A stretch of 64,000 nt of DNA from Bacillus sp. HNG. GTDB lineage: Bacteria; Bacillota; Bacilli; Bacillales; Bacillaceae_L. Numbering within the stretch: position 1 is the first letter of the stretch; each line of letters starts with the position of its first letter. Under the pieces are notes generated by a model. That model was not told where the DNA came from. It saw nothing but the letters and a program-made list of their open reading frames with translations, and searched no databases. Of the stretch, positions 35,525-44,428 are shown in pieces. A program made the position numbers and the translations under genes. Location: contig NZ_QUQV01000010.1 of NCBI RefSeq assembly GCF_003400205.1, forward strand, positions 1-64,000, in the 5' to 3' direction.

Positions 35525-36430
35525 TTATTCAAAATAAGCCCACTGGTGAACCCCAACAATTTTAAAATTTCTCGCTAGAATCTGCCGAATCCACTTTTTT
35601 GTTGGTACAACTCCACACCACTCAAAAACAACATTAGTCGTAATCTTTTGGTTCGGAAAGAGTATCGTAAATTCGTGAACGGTTCTTAATACAGCGTCAG
35701 CAACCAACTCTTTGTGCCCGCACTTTTCACATTTACATTTTCGCCCTTCAATAACGATGGAAAATGAATCGCACACTTGACAAGTTATTCCTTTGCGAAG
35801 CTGTTCGTATTGATAACTAGGAACCTTAGAAAAAGGAGACTTGGTGATATGTAAGGAAACTAACAGAGCAGCAATCCTTTTCTGTTTTTCATTTATTTTT
35901 GAGGGGGTTGTATCTAATGCCCTCAAGTAATTATTGAGCTGCGTTGGTAATATGGCTTGTAAATTTAGGGGTGCTTGGTAAAGGGTAAAAGTAGGGTGGT
36001 TAAAAAGAACTGAAGCCTCAATTGGAAGGTGACATCCGTGGTTGCGAAGCAATTGACTTAGTAAAGATTCACTTCGATTCAGCTGGATTATGGGATTGAT
36101 TACTTCATGTTTAGGTTTCTTAAATAATTTAGTCGAATCATAATAGTAGTCTCCTTCAAAATACTTAACCTCATAAGTGTGGATTTTGCTATCAATCAAT
36201 ATAAGGGTATCAATTTGGAAGGTTGTATTATTCACTTCGAGTAACAGATCATTTAAAATTAAGCAGTCACATTGAAGGTTTTCTGTCATCGAATCGAATA
36301 ATAGTTCTCCTTCGAACCCCTTTTTTAGATTTAAATAATACTGCTTGTCCTTACTGGATAACTCTGTTCGCTTGTTTAAAAATTCAAAAATAGTTAATTC
36401 ATCGGACTTAGTACGGTGTTTATAAATCAT
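35525..36430 (-). CDS. NERD-domain protein with zinc-ribbon-like segment
   Basis: 301 residues from the ATG at 36430 (AAAAGGATG upstream; the ATG at 36439 overlaps it). The N-terminal half has the nuclease-related domain pattern: GFEGELLFDSM, then the strand FQIDTLILID and the YEVKYFEGDYYYD element (acidic/Lys active-site-like residues). Near residue 220 is CQVCDSF...CKCEKCGHKE, a four-Cys metal-binding pair, and the C-terminus has a helix-turn-helix-like stretch. NERD proteins are related to restriction-type nucleases; activity not proven. It follows repeat array C directly. Confidence 0.8.
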   Translation of the reverse strand: MIYKHRTKSDELTIFEFLNKRTELSSKDKQYYLNLKKGFEGELLFDSMTENLQCDCLILNDLLLEVNNTTFQIDTLILIDSKIHTYEVKYFEGDYYYDSTKLFKKPKHEVINPIIQLNRSESLLSQLLRNHGCHLPIEASVLFNHPTFTLYQAPLNLQAILPTQLNNYLRALDTTPSKINEKQKRIAALLVSLHITKSPFSKVPSYQYEQLRKGITCQVCDSFSIVIEGRKCKCEKCGHKELVADAVLRTVHEFTILFPNQKITTNVVFEWCGVVPTKKWIRQILARNFKIVGVHQWAYFE

Positions 36431-36574
36431 AGTCCACATCCTTTTTTAGTAGTTAAGCTCATTATATTTGAAGATTTAGTAAATTCAAAGAAAAATCACA
36501 ACCATTGGTTGAAATCAATTATATCGAGGCACAATAAATTATCTAAGTAGTGTATTCAGTGGAAGGTGTTTAAG

Positions 36575-37444
36575 ATGTTAAAAGCCTATTCGTGGCTTAC
36601 TTTTTGTGTAGTGGTTTGGGGAAGTAATTTTATATTTGGAAAAATGTTAGTTTTGCACTTTTCACCAACCCTACTAACGATGTTAAGACTATTGTTTATT
36701 GTTCTTTTATTAATAGGATTATCTTCATTCAATAAACAGCTTAAAATGAATAAAGCGGACTTTGCTTCTATTGTTACTTTAGGGATAGTGGGTGTTTTTA
36801 TAAACCAGTGGTCCTTTTTTAAAGGATTGCAAACAGCTGATCCAACCACATCTGCATTAATTTTAGCAACGACTCCCATTTTAACAGGCGTCTTAGCAGC
36901 CATTTTTTTAAAAGAAAAATTAACAATCCGTATGTTCATTGGCTCAGTTGTAGCGATTACTGGTATTTATTTTGTTGTAACAAAAGGCACATTTACTTCC
37001 ATTCATGTTGATAGAGGACTTTTATGGATTGTTTTAACCATGGTCACATTTGCGATCATGATTATCATGACAAGACGATTATCTAACAGAATGTCTCCAC
37101 TTGCCATCACATTATATTCAAATATAGTGGGCCTATTTGTGTCAATTCCTTTTGTTTTTCTTTTAGACTCTCCACTTAGAATGAGTTCAAATTTTTCTGA
37201 TTGGGCATTGTTAATCGTAACGGCTATTGTTGTACATGGTATTGCGAATCTGATCTGGAATAACTATATTCGCTATGTGGATGCGTCGAAGGCTTCCATA
37301 TTATCAAATTTGGAACCTTTTGTTGCAATGGTAATGGGATTCTTACTATTAGCAAAACCAATAACGGATGCGGAAATTATCGGATCCCTATTTATCGTAG
37401 GGGGTGTGATATTATCTACTTATCAAAGAAAAATGTCTACATAA
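36575..37444 (+). CDS. EamA-family (DMT) transporter
   Basis: 289 residues from the ATG at 36575 (GGAAGG site). Ten membrane segments in two EamA repeats, with WGSNFIFGKML at the start and LEPFVAMVMGFLLLAKPI in the second repeat. Drug/metabolite transporters export amino acids, nucleotides and other metabolites; substrate unknown. Monocistronic. Confidence 0.88.
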   Translation: MLKAYSWLTFCVVVWGSNFIFGKMLVLHFSPTLLTMLRLLFIVLLLIGLSSFNKQLKMNKADFASIVTLGIVGVFINQWSFFKGLQTADPTTSALILATTPILTGVLAAIFLKEKLTIRMFIGSVVAITGIYFVVTKGTFTSIHVDRGLLWIVLTMVTFAIMIIMTRRLSNRMSPLAITLYSNIVGLFVSIPFVFLLDSPLRMSSNFSDWALLIVTAIVVHGIANLIWNNYIRYVDASKASILSNLEPFVAMVMGFLLLAKPITDAEIIGSLFIVGGVILSTYQRKMST

Positions 37445-37466
37445 AAGCCTGCCCTAGGGCAGGCCA
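37445..37466 (-). terminator. terminator of NreB-like kinase gene
   Basis: GCCTGCC-CTAG-GGCAGGC tight hairpin, followed on the minus strand by TTTTAT. It also lies just after the EamA stop. Confidence 0.75.
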
Positions 37467-37474
37467 TTCAAACG

Positions 37475-38581
37475 TTATTTCGGAACGACAAGTTCTAGCT
37501 TAGTACCTTTTCCAACCTCAGACTCCAACGTAATACTTCCGCCGATGCCACGCGCGCGTTCTTCCATACTAAACAAACCGACACCGTTTCCTTTTTCATC
37601 GGTAGTAAAGCCCTGGCCGTTGTCTATTACTTCGACAACAACGTCAGTCTCGCTTTCATGAATTTTTACACCTGCATCCGACACATTTGCGTATTTCGCG
37701 ATATTCGTTAAGGCCTCTTGGACAACACGATAAATTGTTGTTTCCTTATGAATATCAAGACGCGATTTTAGTGTGCATTCAAAATCAACATGGATACCAT
37801 AGTGCTGAGAATAGTTTTCCACATATTTTCGTAAAGCAGGCACAACACCTAAATCGTCCAGAACAGAAGGGCGAAGTTCCCAGGCTAGGCTTCGAATATC
37901 CTCCATCATAAAAGAAACATCCTGTCGTAAATGTGCAAGACGTTCATCTGGCTTTTCACTAAGCAGTTGATCGAGCTGAATCAACAACGAAAACATACTT
38001 TGCCCAATTCCATCATGGAGTTCTCGAGAAAACCGTTTCCGTTCCTCTTCTTGGATACTGATTACCCGCGTCATCATATTTTTTAACTCTTCTTGGGTTT
38101 CTTTTAAAGCAGTGACCTCGTGACGAACAGCTAAATATTGATTAGGGCGTCCATTTTCAGATAAAATGGGAACAATTGTCGTATCGACCCAATAATAGGA
38201 GCCGTCCTTGGCTTTGTTCTTAATTTCACCCTTCCAGACATGACCAGATCCAATCGTACGCCACATTTCCTTCCAAAATTCCTTGTCATGGTGACCGGAA
38301 TTAATGATTCGGTGATCCTGTCCTATTAACTCCGCCTTCGAGTACTTCGAGATTTCACAAAACTTATTATTAATGTATTGAATTTTTCCTTGTCGATCCG
38401 TAATTGCTACTATCGAGGATTCGTCCAGTGCAAATGTTAAATCTGCAAGGTGTCGCAATGATTTTTCAACGTCTTCACGATAATTTGAATCCTCAATATG
38501 CTTCTCTAAGTCAGCGAGGAGCCTAATGACATTGGGACCACCAATTTCTGATTGATGTTGAAGTCGATCAATTTTATTCAA
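37475..38581 (-). CDS. PAS-domain sensor histidine kinase, NreB/DegS-like
   Basis: 368 residues, no membrane segment. A PAS domain (about 50-165: AITDRQGKIQYINNKFCEIS and GHVWKGEIKNKAKDGSYYWV), a HisKA_3 dimerisation helix with the phospho-acceptor His in SRELHDGIGQSMFSLL, and a HATPase with N-box QEALTNIAKYAN and G-boxes DNGQGF and GVGLFSMEERA. Staphylococcal NreB holds an oxygen-sensing 4Fe-4S cluster on four Cys; here there is essentially one Cys in the PAS part, so that cluster cannot form. Overlaps the response regulator stop, so the two are coupled. Likely nitrate, oxygen or redox sensor of this cluster. Confidence 0.9.
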   Translation of the reverse strand: MNKIDRLQHQSEIGGPNVIRLLADLEKHIEDSNYREDVEKSLRHLADLTFALDESSIVAITDRQGKIQYINNKFCEISKYSKAELIGQDHRIINSGHHDKEFWKEMWRTIGSGHVWKGEIKNKAKDGSYYWVDTTIVPILSENGRPNQYLAVRHEVTALKETQEELKNMMTRVISIQEEERKRFSRELHDGIGQSMFSLLIQLDQLLSEKPDERLAHLRQDVSFMMEDIRSLAWELRPSVLDDLGVVPALRKYVENYSQHYGIHVDFECTLKSRLDIHKETTIYRVVQEALTNIAKYANVSDAGVKIHESETDVVVEVIDNGQGFTTDEKGNGVGLFSMEERARGIGGSITLESEVGKGTKLELVVPK

Positions 38582-39227
38582 AATGTAGCAATCCTTTCTT
38601 CATTGCATATTTCACAAGTTCAGGTCTCGTTTTCAAACCTAGCTTTTCCATTAAATTACTTTTGTGGGATTCAACAGTTTTTACACTAATCACAAGATGC
38701 TCTGCAATTTCTTTATTTGAATATCCCTTTGCAATCCACTCAAGTACTTCTTTTTCACGCTCAGACAAGATAGCAAATGAATCCGTGTTGTCTCCATTTT
38801 TGACTCGATCTAAATAGCCGCTCATTAAGACCTTTGTTGCGGAAGGTGTTAAGTAAGCATTGCCTGAGGAAACAGACTCAATTGCCCCGAGCAAATCTTC
38901 ATGTGGCGCATTTTTTAAAATATAACCAGATGCTCCGGCGTGAATCGCTCTAAATAAGTATTCCTCATCATCGTGCATCGTTAAGATCAGTATTGCTATA
39001 TTTGGCATATGCTCATGAAGTTCTTGTGTTGCAGTTAATCCGTCTTTTCCGTGAGGCATGCTTAAGTCCATGAGTATTACATCAGGGTTTAATTCCTTTG
39101 CTTTTTGAATGGCCTCGTCCCCTTCAGATGCTTCCCCAATGACTTCTATATTATTTTTACCGTTCAACAGCATCATGAGACCTGAACGGACAACAGCATG
39201 GTCGTCAACAATCAGTAGTTTAACCAC
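38574..39227 (-). CDS. NarL/NreC-family response regulator
   Basis: About 217 residues from the GTG at 39227, which has GGGGAGGA six bases before it. Receiver domain with phosphorylated Asp in DVILMDLSMPHGKDG, conserved Thr/Lys of the switch (LTMHDD, LKNAPHEDL), and a LuxR-type helix-turn-helix (EREKEVLEWIAKGYSNKEIA and KTVESHKSNLM). First gene of a two-gene unit with the PAS kinase. By position it should control the nitrate-type operon starting on the other side of the divergent promoter. Confidence 0.92.
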   Translation of the reverse strand: MVKLLIVDDHAVVRSGLMMLLNGKNNIEVIGEASEGDEAIQKAKELNPDVILMDLSMPHGKDGLTATQELHEHMPNIAILILTMHDDEEYLFRAIHAGASGYILKNAPHEDLLGAIESVSSGNAYLTPSATKVLMSGYLDRVKNGDNTDSFAILSEREKEVLEWIAKGYSNKEIAEHLVISVKTVESHKSNLMEKLGLKTRPELVKYAMKKGLLHFE

Positions 39228-39327
39228 AATAATCCTCCCCATTTCACAATATTCTTATTATACCACGTAAGCGACCCTTTTTTTAGTTCAAGAAATTGTT
39301 ACAAATAAGGGATTTTTCTATCAAAGA

Positions 39328-39342
39328 TAGGGAGGTTCCCTG
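39328..39342. promoter_or_regulatory. candidate NreC-like operator (AGGGA-N3-TCCCT)
   Basis: Perfect palindrome AGGGAGGTTCCCT (39329-39341) in the divergent promoter between the response regulator and the Mo oxidoreductase operon. The same arms with a 2-base centre occur at 46759-46770. A partial Fnr-like half-site (TCACA) lies at 39355-39359. Confidence 0.45.
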
Positions 39343-39381
39343 ATATGTTTTAAATCACAGTTCTTCTACAATGAGTATAAG

Positions 39382-39580
39382 TTAACTTTATTCAGCAGAG
39401 ATTTCCTACAGTGGTGGGCTAAATGTAATAAAAGCAAATAAATCAGAAGATGTTCAAACCATGACTGAATAAAGTTAAAGCCTACGGCGGATGCCACAGA
39501 TTTTTTAATGGAGCTTTTCGAGCAAGCTCGATCTGGGCGCAAATACGCCAAGGCGCATTTGATTCGAATTGAGGAGGAGT
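39382..39580 (+). ncRNA. structured 5' leader upstream of Mo oxidoreductase operon
   Basis: A perfect 14-bp long-range stem TTAACTTTATTCAG (39382-39395) / CTGAATAAAGTTAA (39465-39478) encloses about 69 bases. It is followed by GCCTACGGCGGATGCC, then hairpins CGAGCAAGCTCG (39519-39530) and AAATACGCC-AA-GGCGCATTT (39541-39560) just before the ribosome binding site GAGGAGG. It could be a riboswitch-like leader, a trans-acting RNA target or a small mobile element. I do not recognise it as a known class. Confidence 0.45.
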
Positions 39581-39584
39581 TCAT

Positions 39585-40670
39585 ATGCAGGCAAGAACTG
39601 CTGAAGTTCAAAAGAAGCAGTCACCGGCTTATAATAATGCATTTGCTTCAAAGTTTGCCAAGTCCATGTTTTTATCGATTGTAGGGCTGGCCATATTATC
39701 ATTTATCGGAACAAGAATGTTTACACATGTTGATTTAAATCTATATGGCTATATGGTTGGAACGATTGTTTTTATTGGCGGATTCTTTTATCGCTTCATT
39801 GCGTGGGGGGAAAGACCACCTACGAAGATCATCATTAAAAAAGGCGTAAAACTTTTATTTCGAAAATCAACTCCTAAAACATCAGTTGAGCATTTAGGTA
39901 CATACAATTTCATCTGGAATAGGGGAATTTACCGATGGACTCAGCACATTTTAATTGGTTGGGGTTGTATCCTTTCTTGTTTGGTTACATTTCCACTAGT
40001 CTTCGGTTGGATGTACTTCACAATGGACGACAACGGTTATTACAACATTATCGCAATGGGGATGCAAATCATGACGGTACCTGCAGATGGTATCATCGCA
40101 AACCTTTCCTATAACGCGTTAAATATTACGGCTGTAATGGTAATCTCTGGGGTTTGCATGGCACTTTACCGTCGAGTGAAAAACTTTCAAGCAAAAGCGG
40201 AACAAAAATTCATCTATGACTTGATGCCACTTTATATGCTTTTGTTCGTGAGTATTACCGGTTTACTTTTAACGTTCATGAACATTTTCTTGCATGGCGC
40301 AGGGCAGCCAGTGATGTCCGTGATTCACCAATGGTCGGTCATTATGACTTTGATCTACTTACCATTTGGAAAACTTGCTCATATTCCATTCCGCCCAATG
40401 AGTGTGTTGGCAAGGAACTATCGTGAGCATTATGCCGAAAAAGAAACGAAGCAATGTAAGGTTTGTGGAACGAGCTTTGTTTCAGTTGAACAATCACAAG
40501 ATGTCATCAATGTACTTGATGTGAACGATATTCATTTTAAAACAAAAGAAGGTCATCATTTAGCTGAAATGTGCCTTCCATGTCGTAGAAAATACCGGAT
40601 TGCGCAATTTTCCGGCTTCCCGACCCACGAGGTAAAAGTCAAGGAGGCAAATCAGAATGCAAAGGGATAA
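39585..40670 (+). CDS. NarI-like b-type cytochrome membrane subunit with CxxC tail
   Basis: 361 residues. About six membrane segments from residue 30 to 270, with candidate haem His in TQHILIGWG, LHGAGQPVMSVIHQWSV and FGKLAHIPFRP, as in NarI/HdrE-type cytochrome b subunits. The C-terminus adds a soluble part with CKVCGTSF and CLPCRRKYR, a rubredoxin or zinc-ribbon-like pair not usual for NarI. Its stop overlaps the next gene's start by 14 bases. Role: quinol oxidation or electron transfer to the Mo enzyme that follows. Function is inferred from fold and operon. Confidence 0.7.
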   Translation: MQARTAEVQKKQSPAYNNAFASKFAKSMFLSIVGLAILSFIGTRMFTHVDLNLYGYMVGTIVFIGGFFYRFIAWGERPPTKIIIKKGVKLLFRKSTPKTSVEHLGTYNFIWNRGIYRWTQHILIGWGCILSCLVTFPLVFGWMYFTMDDNGYYNIIAMGMQIMTVPADGIIANLSYNALNITAVMVISGVCMALYRRVKNFQAKAEQKFIYDLMPLYMLLFVSITGLLLTFMNIFLHGAGQPVMSVIHQWSVIMTLIYLPFGKLAHIPFRPMSVLARNYREHYAEKETKQCKVCGTSFVSVEQSQDVINVLDVNDIHFKTKEGHHLAEMCLPCRRKYRIAQFSGFPTHEVKVKEANQNAKG

Positions 40671-42825
40671 ATTTTTTAAAGAGATTGAGAACGTCATTCA
40701 TCCAAATGAGAAATTAATTAAAACACATTGTAGCTATTGCGGCATGCAGTGCGGAATGAACCTGAGAGTCAATACAACTACAAATAAAATTGTGGGAGTG
40801 GAACCACGTTATGACTGGCCAGTAACCGTTGGAAAAATGTGTCCGAAAGGAGTTACGGCATACCAGCAAACTAATCATAAGGATCGCATCCTAAAACCAC
40901 TCATTCGTGATGATGCCTCATTAAAAGGGACAAAGAAAGGCTTTCGTGAGGCAAGCTGGGAAGAGGCATACGATTTAATCGTCAAAAATTTCACGAAGCT
41001 GCAAGAGGAATATGGGAAGGACTCATTATCCGTCTTCAGTGGCGTATCCATGACGAATGAAAAATGTTATTTGACAGGGAAGTTTGCTCGTGTAGCACTC
41101 GGTACTCGCTACATTGACTACAACGGACGCTTCTGTATGTCGAGTGCAGCCGGTGGATTCCTTCGTTCCTTTGGGGTTGACCGTGGATCGACACTTCCAT
41201 GGACTGACATTCATGAGACGGATTGTTTATTTATTGCCGGAAGTAACACAGCAGAGTGCCATCCGACTTCCATGTTCCGCGTTTGGAACGTCCAGGAAAG
41301 AGGAGGCTACATCATTGTTGCTGATCCGCGTGAAACACCTTTAGCAAGAAGAGCGGATGTACATCTTGATCTAAAACCAGGAACAGACTTAGCGTTAGCA
41401 AACGGAATTTTACATTTACTCATTGAAAATGGATATACGGATGAAGAATTTATCGCCAAACACACGAATGGCTTTGATGAGACGAAAGAACTTGTGAAGG
41501 AATTCACACCTGAATATACGAGTCAGCTCACTGGAGTGGCTCCTGAAAAAATCATTCGTGCTGCAGAAATATACGGAAAAGCACCTAACGCCGTCGTCAT
41601 GTTTGCTCGTGGCATTGAGCAACAGCATAAAGGTGTAGATAATGTATCGGGCTATACAAATATGGCCTTAGTCACTGGTAAAATCGGTCGACCAAAATCA
41701 GGTGTTGCAACATTCACTGGTCAAGGAAATGGGCAAGGTGGACGTGAGCATGGTCAAAAATCGGATCTATTACCAGGTTACCGCAAACTAACAAACCCAC
41801 AACACGTAAAAGAGGTTTGCCAAGTGTGGGGAATTACACCGGAAGAAATGCCACAACCAGGTGTTTCTGCCTATGAAATGTTTGAATTAATGGAGCAAAA
41901 AACCATTCGTGGATTATATCTTCTTTGCTCAAATCCAGCAGTCTCTGCACCAAACTTAAACTTTGTGAGAAAAGCTCTTAAAACACTAGACTTCATGGTG
42001 TGTGCGGACTTTTACCTATCAGAGTCAGCAGAATTTGCAGATGTTATACTTCCATCTGTGACATGGTCTGAGGATGAGGGAACTGTAACGAATCTTGAAG
42101 GACGCATCATTAAAATCAATAAAGCTCAAGAACCAATTGGTGAATCAAAGCCTGACTGGCAAATGCAAGTTGAGCTTGCTGAGCGCCTTGGAAGAGGAAA
42201 ATATTTTTCACACTTAAAAACAGCAAGAGATGTTGCAGATGAATTCCGCCTTGCAAGTAAGGGTGGATATGCCGATTACTACGGGGCGACATGGGATAAA
42301 ATTGATAAGCAAGATGGGGTATTCTGGCCTTGCCGTGATGAAGAAGACAAGGGGACACCACATATGTTCCTCGATAAAAAGTTCTATCATCCAGATGGAA
42401 AGGCTAAGATATGTGCTTTACCATACCGTCCACCGGCTGAAGAACCGGATGAGAAATATCCGCTTCGCTTAACAACAGGACGTGTTGTATACCACTATCT
42501 ATCCGGAAATCAAACCAGAAGGATTCCATTCTTACACGATATGTGTCCGGAGCCATATGTTGAGGTTCATCCAGAAACAGCAGCAAAATACGAAATTCAA
42601 CACGAAGAACGAGTTCGCCTTTTTACAAGAAGGGGTGAAAGTATCTATAAAGTAAAAATCACAGAAGCCATCCGAAAAGATACCGTGTTTGTTCCATATC
42701 ATTTCGGTCACGAGGAATCTATTAATCTACTGACAATTGCAGCGCTTGATCCAATCTCAAGAATGCCAGAGTTCAAGGCATGTGCTGCCCAGATTGAAAA
42801 ACTAGTTGTAAAGAAGGTGCAGTAA
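40657..42825 (+). CDS. molybdopterin oxidoreductase, Nas/Nap-type (Cys-ligated)
   Basis: 722 residues. N-terminal 4Fe-4S cluster: Cys25, Cys28, Cys32 and Cys62 (HCSYCGMQCG, MCPKG). The molybdenum ligand is Cys160 in YNGRFCMSSAAGGF, as in NapA/NasA rather than the Asp of NarG. Other bis-MGD motifs: AGSNTAECHP, GKIGRPKSGVATFTGQGNGQ-G, LPSVTWSEDEGTVTNLEGR, and the C-terminal LTTGRVVYHYLSGNQTR. There is no twin-arginine signal, so the protein is predicted cytoplasmic. Close in size to B. subtilis NasC (about 710). Nitrate is the likely substrate given the NarK transporter in the operon, but another oxyanion is possible. Confidence 0.88.
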   Translation: MQRDKFFKEIENVIHPNEKLIKTHCSYCGMQCGMNLRVNTTTNKIVGVEPRYDWPVTVGKMCPKGVTAYQQTNHKDRILKPLIRDDASLKGTKKGFREASWEEAYDLIVKNFTKLQEEYGKDSLSVFSGVSMTNEKCYLTGKFARVALGTRYIDYNGRFCMSSAAGGFLRSFGVDRGSTLPWTDIHETDCLFIAGSNTAECHPTSMFRVWNVQERGGYIIVADPRETPLARRADVHLDLKPGTDLALANGILHLLIENGYTDEEFIAKHTNGFDETKELVKEFTPEYTSQLTGVAPEKIIRAAEIYGKAPNAVVMFARGIEQQHKGVDNVSGYTNMALVTGKIGRPKSGVATFTGQGNGQGGREHGQKSDLLPGYRKLTNPQHVKEVCQVWGITPEEMPQPGVSAYEMFELMEQKTIRGLYLLCSNPAVSAPNLNFVRKALKTLDFMVCADFYLSESAEFADVILPSVTWSEDEGTVTNLEGRIIKINKAQEPIGESKPDWQMQVELAERLGRGKYFSHLKTARDVADEFRLASKGGYADYYGATWDKIDKQDGVFWPCRDEEDKGTPHMFLDKKFYHPDGKAKICALPYRPPAEEPDEKYPLRLTTGRVVYHYLSGNQTRRIPFLHDMCPEPYVEVHPETAAKYEIQHEERVRLFTRRGESIYKVKITEAIRKDTVFVPYHFGHEESINLLTIAALDPISRMPEFKACAAQIEKLVVKKVQ

Positions 42826-43383
42826 ATGCAAAAGAGGCTTTATTTAGAACTTGAAAACTGTATCGGGTGCCGCTCTTGTCTAGCGGCTTGTACACAATGT
42901 GGAGGGCATGAACAACGTAACAGAAACTATGTGTATGACGTCAACCCACTTGTAAATAGGCAGACCATGCCTCTTATGTGCCTTCACTGTGTTAACCCAG
43001 CATGTGCAAGAAGCTGTCCTGCACAAGCGATTCAAATTCATGAGTCAGGTGCGGTACTATCTGCGCTTGTTGAAAAATGCATCGGCTGTCAAAACTGTAC
43101 AATTGCTTGTCCATATGGAATTCCAAAATTCGATGAAGAGCAAAACTTAATGTACAAATGTGACCTTTGTATTGATCGTTCAAAGGATGGAATTCCACCA
43201 ATGTGTGCCAGTGTTTGTCCATCAAATACGATTCAATGGCTGACAGATGAAGAAATTGAAGCGAAAAAACAGAAACATAACCTCGACAATGGAAAATGGG
43301 TTACAAGCATGCCGCTTGAAGGCGAAACAAACGTAAAGATTAGTTTACCTGGAATTTTACAGGGCATTGAGAAGTTATTTTAG
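42826..43383 (+). CDS. four-cluster ferredoxin subunit (NrfC/DmsB/HycB type)
   Basis: 185 residues, starting immediately after the Mo enzyme stop. Four Cys groups: CIGCRSCLAACTQC, CLHCVNPACARSCP, CIGCQNCTIACPYG, and CDLCIDRS followed by CASVCPSN. Sixteen-Cys layout binds four Fe-S clusters and wires the Mo subunit to the membrane subunit. No signal peptide, so cytoplasmic, in agreement with the Mo subunit. Confidence 0.9.
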   Translation: MQKRLYLELENCIGCRSCLAACTQCGGHEQRNRNYVYDVNPLVNRQTMPLMCLHCVNPACARSCPAQAIQIHESGAVLSALVEKCIGCQNCTIACPYGIPKFDEEQNLMYKCDLCIDRSKDGIPPMCASVCPSNTIQWLTDEEIEAKKQKHNLDNGKWVTSMPLEGETNVKISLPGILQGIEKLF

Positions 43384-43408
43384 AAACATCGGCTAAGGAG
43401 TGATGGGA

Positions 43409-43936
43409 ATGCCGTCTGATAAAAACAATCGAATCCCTTTTAATGAGGATAATTACACGCATAATATTAACCGCAATAATGAGAGAAGCCTTGACCGCCG
43501 TGGCTTCATGAAGACGTTAGTTGGCGCTGCAGGAGTGTTTGCAATCTCGTCTTTGCCATGGGGAGCAGTGGCTGCAAAGGAATTGATGGGACTTGGGGAT
43601 AAAGAATACACCCATAAAAAAATTATCGATGTAAGTAAGCTAGCGGTAGGGGATTCGACGAATTTTACCTTCCCTGGTGACCATGATGATGCAATATTAA
43701 TTAGGCTTTCAGACAACAAATATGTAGCATATCAAAATGCCTGTACCCATCTTCGTTGCCCAGTATTTTGGGTGAAGGAGGAAGGGCAAATGGTATGTCC
43801 TTGTCACCACGGATTTTTTGATGCAGAAACGGGTGCACCAACTGCAGGCCCACCGCGACGTCCATTGCCTGAAATTCAAGTAAAGGTTGAGAACGGAGCA
43901 GTTTATGCAGTGAGGGTGAAACGTTATGAAGCGTAG
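43409..43936 (+). CDS. Tat-exported Rieske 2Fe-2S protein
   Basis: About 175 residues from the ATG at 43409 (TAAGGAG eight bases before; earlier ATG and GTG starts overlap the site). A twin-arginine signal DRRGFMKTLVGAAGVFAI lies at about residues 28-45. The Rieske motifs are CTHLRCPV (Cys, His ligands) and CPCHHGFFD (Cys, His). The exported location contrasts with the cytoplasmic Mo subunit, so it probably takes electrons from quinol on the outer face or serves another donor. The next gene overlaps its stop. Confidence 0.9.
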   Translation: MPSDKNNRIPFNEDNYTHNINRNNERSLDRRGFMKTLVGAAGVFAISSLPWGAVAAKELMGLGDKEYTHKKIIDVSKLAVGDSTNFTFPGDHDDAILIRLSDNKYVAYQNACTHLRCPVFWVKEEGQMVCPCHHGFFDAETGAPTAGPPRRPLPEIQVKVENGAVYAVRVKRYEA

Positions 43937-44111
43937 TTATCAAGGTGTCCTTATCCTTTCTGTCATCCTGTTTTTGAATATTATTTTTACACAAAAAATG
44001 GTACACCAATATTTTTATGAAAACTATGTAAATACGCTCATCTTTTGCGGCCTAAACATCGTGTTGTTTCCGGTCGCATGGGTTGTCTATAAAAAGTTGA
44101 AAAAGGCGTGA
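43926..44111 (+). CDS. small two-segment membrane protein, 61 aa
   Basis: Starts at an ATG overlapping the Rieske stop by 11 bases and ends GTGA-overlapped with the next gene. Two hydrophobic stretches (about 7-22 and 38-55) with a loop (KMVHQYFYENYVNTLI) and a Lys-rich end. Unrecognised. Tight coupling in the operon suggests a membrane accessory to the complex. Confidence 0.7.
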   Translation: MKRSYQGVLILSVILFLNIIFTQKMVHQYFYENYVNTLIFCGLNIVLFPVAWVVYKKLKKA

Positions 44112-44428
44112 CAAACATGAACAGCGAAACCTATCTTGATTTTTGTTTTATAAGAGAGGCAACCGGAAATTTTACGGATGAAATCAATGAACTCTTAACA
44201 AATCTATTTAAGGGTATACGGTTGAAGTGGTATTTGGAAGAAAAGACGGAAGAAGGCATTGAAATTGTGATTGCTGAGGTAAAGGGTATGAGTAGATGGC
44301 AATCAGAGGATGAAGCGGTCGATTACATCGAAACACATGCCGAGGAAGGCTTTTGGTCTTATCTTCAAGGCTATAAAATGTTTATCTATCCTGCAAAGAG
44401 AGGGTGCAGCAGCTGTGGAGTTAACTGA
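44108..44428 (+). CDS. hypothetical protein in nitrate-type operon, 106 aa
   Basis: Unrecognised. Start either GTG 44108 (GTGA overlap) or ATG 44117 (better spaced from AAAAAGG). Soluble, acidic, with two predicted helices and an ending PAKRGCSSCGVN: a CxxC near the C-terminus that could bind metal or a redox centre. Sits between the small membrane protein and the next small ORF, all overlapping, so it is probably an accessory factor for Mo enzyme assembly or regulation. Confidence 0.65.
   Translation: MTNMNSETYLDFCFIREATGNFTDEINELLTNLFKGIRLKWYLEEKTEEGIEIVIAEVKGMSRWQSEDEAVDYIETHAEEGFWSYLQGYKMFIYPAKRGCSSCGVN

Noticed and set aside
39382-39580. Canonical molybdenum-cofactor riboswitch
   Set aside because: Long stem and hairpins are present, but I could not match the known conserved positions; kept as an unclassified leader only.
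44310-44414. Longer start of the 44415 gene
   Set aside because: It lies wholly within the preceding gene and has no ribosome site.
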